Shown here: positions 7,701 to 10,123 of the stretch, piece by piece
Position numbering within the stretch: the first letter of the stretch is position 1
Layout of the letters: each line of letters starts with the position of its first letter
Assembly: GCA_035294005.1 (NCBI GenBank)
Contig: DATGLT010000008.1
Coordinates: 1-10,123, forward strand
Reading direction: 5' to 3'
DNA: 10,123 bases
From: JANXQE01 sp035294005
GTDB taxonomy: Bacteria > Verrucomicrobiota > Verrucomicrobiia > Limisphaerales > UBA8199
The notes under the pieces: generated by a model
Told to the model about the DNA's origin: nothing
Seen by the model: only the letters and a program-made list of their open reading frames with translations
The model's database searches: none
Translations under genes and position numbers: made by a program

Positions 7701-10123
7701 GCCCCTGCATTTGTGAGCTGGTTGCCGGTCGCGATAGTCCCTCCGGTCCACTGAAACAAACCCGGCGGCAGATCCAGGGTGAGCCCATTCTGAACGGCGG
7801 AAAGAGTGCCCGAGTTCAGGAGAACCGTTCCATTGCCGGAACCGCTGAATTCGCCGGCGAATTGTGAATTGTTGGCCGGTGGAACGAGCAGCAGGGTGGC
7901 GTTGGAGACAACATTAAAGGCTCCGTTGGTGTAGTAGCTATTGTTTCCAGGCAGGGCCAGCGTACCGGAATCCACAGCGAGCGTCCCGCCAATGCTAGTG
8001 AGAATGATCGACGGATCGAAGCTGAACGTATTGGTGCCGAAGGTTTTCTCCATCACACCTCCATCGAGGAACATACTATTGGCTGAGCAGCAACTGTTGC
8101 GCGTGATGTTGCCGTCACCGGTGAAATAGAAGTTCACGGCCGATAGGGAGGACCCGATATTGCTGGGCAGGTTTAGTCCGCCGCCTTGCTCAATCGTAAG
8201 GCTGTGTAACGAGACCGAAACATCCAGGTTCATCACTCCGCCCACGCTGCTGAGCACTACGTCCAGGTTCGTGCCGTTGGGATAATTGGTCGTGCTCCAG
8301 TTGCTCGGAGCGACGACGACGTTGGTCCCGGCATTGCACGGATCGCCCAGGACTTGTGATTGGCTCCAGTTGTTATTATTGGGCCAGGAATAGGAGCCCT
8401 GGCCGTTGGTGCACGGAAAGACTTGGCCCAGCGCCCGGATATCCGAGAGGATGGTCGTCAGAGTGCCAGGCAACCAGAGGAGCCGTTGAATTGAGGTGCT
8501 ATTACCGGCCAAATCGGTGGCGGTTATCGTCGCAACCAGGGGCGCGCCGTTAGTGGGTTCATTCGGCAGAGTTACGGAGAACACATTCGTCGTGCCTGTA
8601 TTTGGCACAATGCTGAGGGCCAGGTTTTGAGCGGTCGAAACTGCGCCAGTGATCGACAAGCCGAGTATCAGGCTTGAACTGTTGTCTGAAACCAGCACCG
8701 TGAGGTCGAAAGGTTGGCCCGGTATCAGTTGAGAATTATCCGGCGGGCTAAGGACGGTCAGGCCGGGAGGCGTGCCGTCGCTGACGGCCAAGTTGAACAC
8801 GCGTGAACCGCTGGATTGGCCCAGTCCATCTACGGCCTGCGCCGTAATGACGACTTGTTGTCCTGCCAACGCCGTTGGCGGGACGGTCCCTTGAATCAGG
8901 AAATTCGTACCGGTCATATTAAAGGACGCCGGTGAGGCCGCGCCGCCAATCGACCCGGAAATCTGGAATACCCCAGGATTGCCAGAGGCAGAAACCATGA
9001 CCGAAAACGGCGAACCACTTGGAACCGGCCCGGAAGCCGGCGTCACGCGAGCAAATTGAATCGAAGGTAGGATATTTGTCTGAACAGAGATCACGAGTTG
9101 TACGGCAACGCCGTTGAAACCAAAGGCGTCCGTGGCGAAAGCGCTGATCGTCGTGCTGCCGGTCGCGGGCAGTTTCACCGAGACCTGGTATGGCGCATTG
9201 GTTACGGTGCCAACGAATTTTCCGTCCTGGAAAAAGCTCACACTAACCGCGACTTGCCCCGATGCCAGCAGGGCCTGGATGGGGACGGTCAGTCCGCCCA
9301 GCGGCGGCTGGTTGCTGGCGATATTCAATGAAGCGATCGCGGGGCCGACAGTGCCGGGCAGCCAGAAAGACCGGGTGATTTGGGTTACGTTGCTTGCCAG
9401 GTCCGTTGCCGTGACTGTGGCAGTAATCCCGCCGCCGTTCGTCGGCGCCGCGGCCAGCGGCACTGTAAACACATTCGTGACCGGCTGATTGGGGGTGAGG
9501 TTGAGCGGAACGGTTTGTGAAACCGTCAGACTGCCACGGACAGCCAGGCTCAAGCTGACGTTGCTGCTGTTGTCGGAAGCCTGCACTGCCAGGGCAAACG
9601 AGGCGCCGGGCGCAATCAACGCGTTATTGGTGGGACTTAGGAACGACACGGCTGGCGGCGTGCCGTCACTAACGGTTGCAGTGAAAATCTTCTGGCCGCT
9701 GGACAAGCCGAGATCGTCGATCGCTTGGGCAAGCACCTCGACCTGTTGGCCCGCAACGGCGGTGTTCGAAACGACGCCCTGCACGATGAGGCTCGAACCG
9801 TTGGTCACCGCCAAAGGCCCGGTGCCGACGCCGGTAACAACCGCGGTCAGGTTGGAGATGCCGGTATCGCCGCTGGCACTGACACCTACCTCAATAATTG
9901 AACTGCTAGGGACGGGAGGATTGGTCGGCGAGATGAGACTGAACTGGATGCCGGGCGGTTGTGGCAATTGCACGTTGATGACCAGTTGGACGACCTGGCC
10001 ATCGTTGCCGTATTGATCCGTGGCAATGGCGCGAATCGTCGTGCTCCCGGTTCGCGGCAGTTGAACATTGAGCTGGTACGGCACGTTGGTTGCCGTGCCG
10101 ATTGGGTTGAAGTCCTGCGTGAA
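4703..10123 (-). CDS. Giant secreted multi-repeat surface protein, C-terminal part (partial)
   Basis: The frame is open to the right edge, giving 1806 visible residues; the N-terminus and any signal peptide lie outside. A GTG at 10084 is in frame but is not the start, since the Ig-like repeat continues through it. From the N-terminal side: Ig-like composite modules (10123-8462), of which the segment with FFQDGKFVGTVTNAPYQV resembles the Big_7-type bacterial Ig domain; a Trp/Asn-rich linker (8461-about 8222); an array of about 182-residue, Gly/Ser/Asn-rich units likely to form a beta-solenoid (8221-about 5204), each with a Ser-Cys-Cys-Ser motif; and a C-terminal domain ending WQVWSSTNLGSPVW ... 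QRYYKVLREP, a tail common in secreted proteins of verrucomicrobial subdivision 3. It has no PEP-CTERM signal and no transmembrane helix. The role is probably structural or adhesive at the cell surface. No catalytic motif was recognised. Confidence 0.9.
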   Translation of the reverse strand, partial: FTQDFNPIGTATNVPYQLNVQLPRTGSTTIRAIATDQYGNDGQVVQLVINVQLPQPPGIQFSLISPTNPPVPSSSIIEVGVSASGDTGISNLTAVVTGVGTGPLAVTNGSSLIVQGVVSNTAVAGQQVEVLAQAIDDLGLSSGQKIFTATVSDGTPPAVSFLSPTNNALIAPGASFALAVQASDNSSNVSLSLAVRGSLTVSQTVPLNLTPNQPVTNVFTVPLAAAPTNGGGITATVTATDLASNVTQITRSFWLPGTVGPAIASLNIASNQPPLGGLTVPIQALLASGQVAVSVSFFQDGKFVGTVTNAPYQVSVKLPATGSTTISAFATDAFGFNGVAVQLVISVQTNILPSIQFARVTPASGPVPSGSPFSVMVSASGNPGVFQISGSIGGAASPASFNMTGTNFLIQGTVPPTALAGQQVVITAQAVDGLGQSSGSRVFNLAVSDGTPPGLTVLSPPDNSQLIPGQPFDLTVLVSDNSSSLILGLSITGAVSTAQNLALSIVPNTGTTNVFSVTLPNEPTNGAPLVATITATDLAGNSTSIQRLLWLPGTLTTILSDIRALGQVFPCTNGQGSYSWPNNNNWSQSQVLGDPCNAGTNVVVAPSNWSTTNYPNGTNLDVVLSSVGGVMNLDVSVSLHSLTIEQGGGLNLPSNIGSSLSAVNFYFTGDGNITRNSCCSANSMFLDGGVMEKTFGTNTFSFDPSIILTSIGGTLAVDSGTLALPGNNSYYTNGAFNVVSNATLLLVPPANNSQFAGEFSGSGNGTVLLNSGTLSAVQNGLTLDLPPGLFQWTGGTIATGNQLTNAGAITMSAPANGGDILQGTLYNTGSFLHSGAGNLDLNSASGAHFENMSSGTYQLASDSGIFGVSCCSALSFDNYGLFVKQDSAGTSVVSVAFNNLGGTVDVETGALVLQNSGSSYGATFKVAAGATLDPTGARTPSWGGLITGSGQGQIVLSSGSIQASPVMVLNFPGDLFQFVGGVLRGPLTNLNVINISGGNASEIQNQFYNTGLVRQTGAGGLAFNSSSGVYFANEVGATYQFENDSGLFAVSCCSPLVFDNYSVVRKIGGTNESRIDTIVFNNINGTLDVQTGQLTLANNGSSSNGIFTVSAGAVLDLTGGRSPSWTGLIQGTGAGQVILGSGTLNASSLTLDCAPGLFQWTGGQISGSLLNTNVMAFSGSNDITLSATIGNTGLVRHSGTGRLLLNSSSGAHFENFTSGTYRLESDASIAGISCCSPLSFDNYGSFIKTGGTNQATISVPFNNWGGLLDVETGSLTLANGGTISNAQFTVAAGAALDITGGARPTWRGLVSGQGGGTVLLSSGILNASPSLSLNFSSTLFQWSGGIISGVSSNLNTLSISDTNTHLLSSEFDNAALVRHTGAGALQFDSSSGAVFRNLPGATYQIEADTALYTVSCCSPTLFENSGLLKKIGGANNTSIGVAFNSRGGTVEVDSGRLTLANNGANIDGTFIVGPGASVDLTGGAQPGWAGRLTGSGAGTVEFNSGQISASGLVLDCSPGLMQWSGGNFSGSVTNINAIDSSGGTISGTFFNAGLIREFGTNSIGLNSGPGTTLVNTPAGTLLLESDCGVYGFSCCSPLNFINQGLLRKTAGSNSIVSVPFDNQDGSIEVDNGTLTLANANYVQGKGRLVIALGGTNVAQSGRLSVSGTATLGGQLAIVLTNGYSPRLGDQFQILSGSSIISNFTTVQVPAGFIVTNNGSSVVARYMGAGAQLAGGRTASPVTIQKPGILLFNGLSNSTWQVWSSTNLGSPVWLPLGPIDITNGSQLWLDTNAVPSRQRYYKVLREP
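5204..8221 (-). repeat. Tandem protein repeat array of about 182 residues with Cys-Cys motif
   Basis: Within the giant gene, units read 8221-7646 (degenerate, 192 codons), 7645-7100, 7099-6554 and 6553-6008 (182 codons each), 6007-5474 (178 codons), then a partial unit from 5473 to about 5204. Each full unit follows one order: N-T-G-x-x-R near the start, S-S-S-G-A-x-F, G-T-Y, S-C-C-S, F-(D/E)-N, K-x-x-G, F-N-N-x-G-G, (D/E)-V-x-x-G-x-L-x-L, L-D-x-T-G-G-x-x-P-x-W, and L-F-Q-W-x-G-G near the end. The Cys pairs are encoded at 8087-8092, 7511-7516, 6965-6970, 6419-6424, 5873-5878 and 5339-5344. The DNA of the units is clearly diverged, so the duplications are not recent. Confidence 0.9.
8462..10123 (-). 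repeat. Two copies of a 296-residue composite Ig-like module
   Basis: One complete copy spans 9349-8462 (888 nt), and an incomplete one runs from the right edge to 9350. Each has three sub-domains in the same order. The first carries APYQV ... TGSTTI ... ATD. The second carries PVPS, AGQQV and VSDGTPP. The third carries LSP, SDNSS, TNVF, TATDLA and WLPGT. TGSTTI, SDGTPP and WLPGT each recur exactly 296 residues apart. The pattern suggests further copies beyond the right edge. Confidence 0.85.

Noticed and set aside
5204..8221. CRISPR-like periodicity
   Set aside because: The period is about 546 nt and follows codons of one long reading frame. There are no short identical direct repeats with unique spacers.
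10082..10084. GTG as the start of the giant gene
   Set aside because: The frame is open to the window edge, and the residues upstream (FTQDFNPIGTATN) continue the same Ig-like repeat as residues encoded around 9200, so the true start is outside the window.

Overview
The window reads as part of a Verrucomicrobiota chromosome, most likely the subdivision 3 (Pedosphaera/Limisphaera) lineage. Three features point there. The giant surface protein ends in the W-x-V-x-S-S-T-N-L ... R-Y-Y-K segment common in secreted proteins of that group. A PEP-CTERM protein lies next to it. The Ser/Thr kinase has the N-terminal preamble and post-catalytic architecture shared by planctomycete and verrucomicrobial kinases. 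This placement is inferred from protein style, not from a marker gene. Every gene I can support is on the minus strand, so transcription runs from right to left.

Layout in transcription order. (1) 10123-4703: the C-terminal part of a giant secreted protein, at least 1806 residues, whose start lies beyond the right edge. It opens with a composite Ig-like module repeated every 296 residues, then has an array of about 182-residue units each carrying an invariant Cys-Cys pair, and closes with the C-terminal segment mentioned above. (2) 4692-4084: a small exported protein with a signal peptide and a C-terminal PEP-CTERM tail, starting 10 nt after the giant gene stops, so probably co-transcribed. 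(3) 4083-3676: a 408-nt stretch with a gene-like open frame (3869-4021, possibly a remnant of something longer), a perfect 12-bp palindrome, two overlapping hairpins and operator-like repeats. (4) 3675-1450: a membrane-anchored Ser/Thr protein kinase with a complete catalytic core, one transmembrane helix and a TPR-like C-terminus. (5) 1299-763: a protein with two transmembrane segments, preceded by a good Shine-Dalgarno sequence and a promoter with an exact TTGACA -35 box. (6) 560-1: the N-terminal 186 residues of a CheB-type methylesterase domain with its Ser-His-Asp triad, running off the left edge.

The genes form two themes. Items 1 and 2 are cell-surface or exopolymer proteins, one of them destined for an exosortase-type sorting system. 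Items 4 to 6 are signalling or envelope proteins. No direct link between the themes is visible. The most unusual content is the Cys-Cys repeat array: the cysteines are conserved in all six copies although the codons encoding them and the flanking serines differ, which indicates selection at the protein level. No tRNA, rRNA, CRISPR array, insertion sequence or prophage was recognised.
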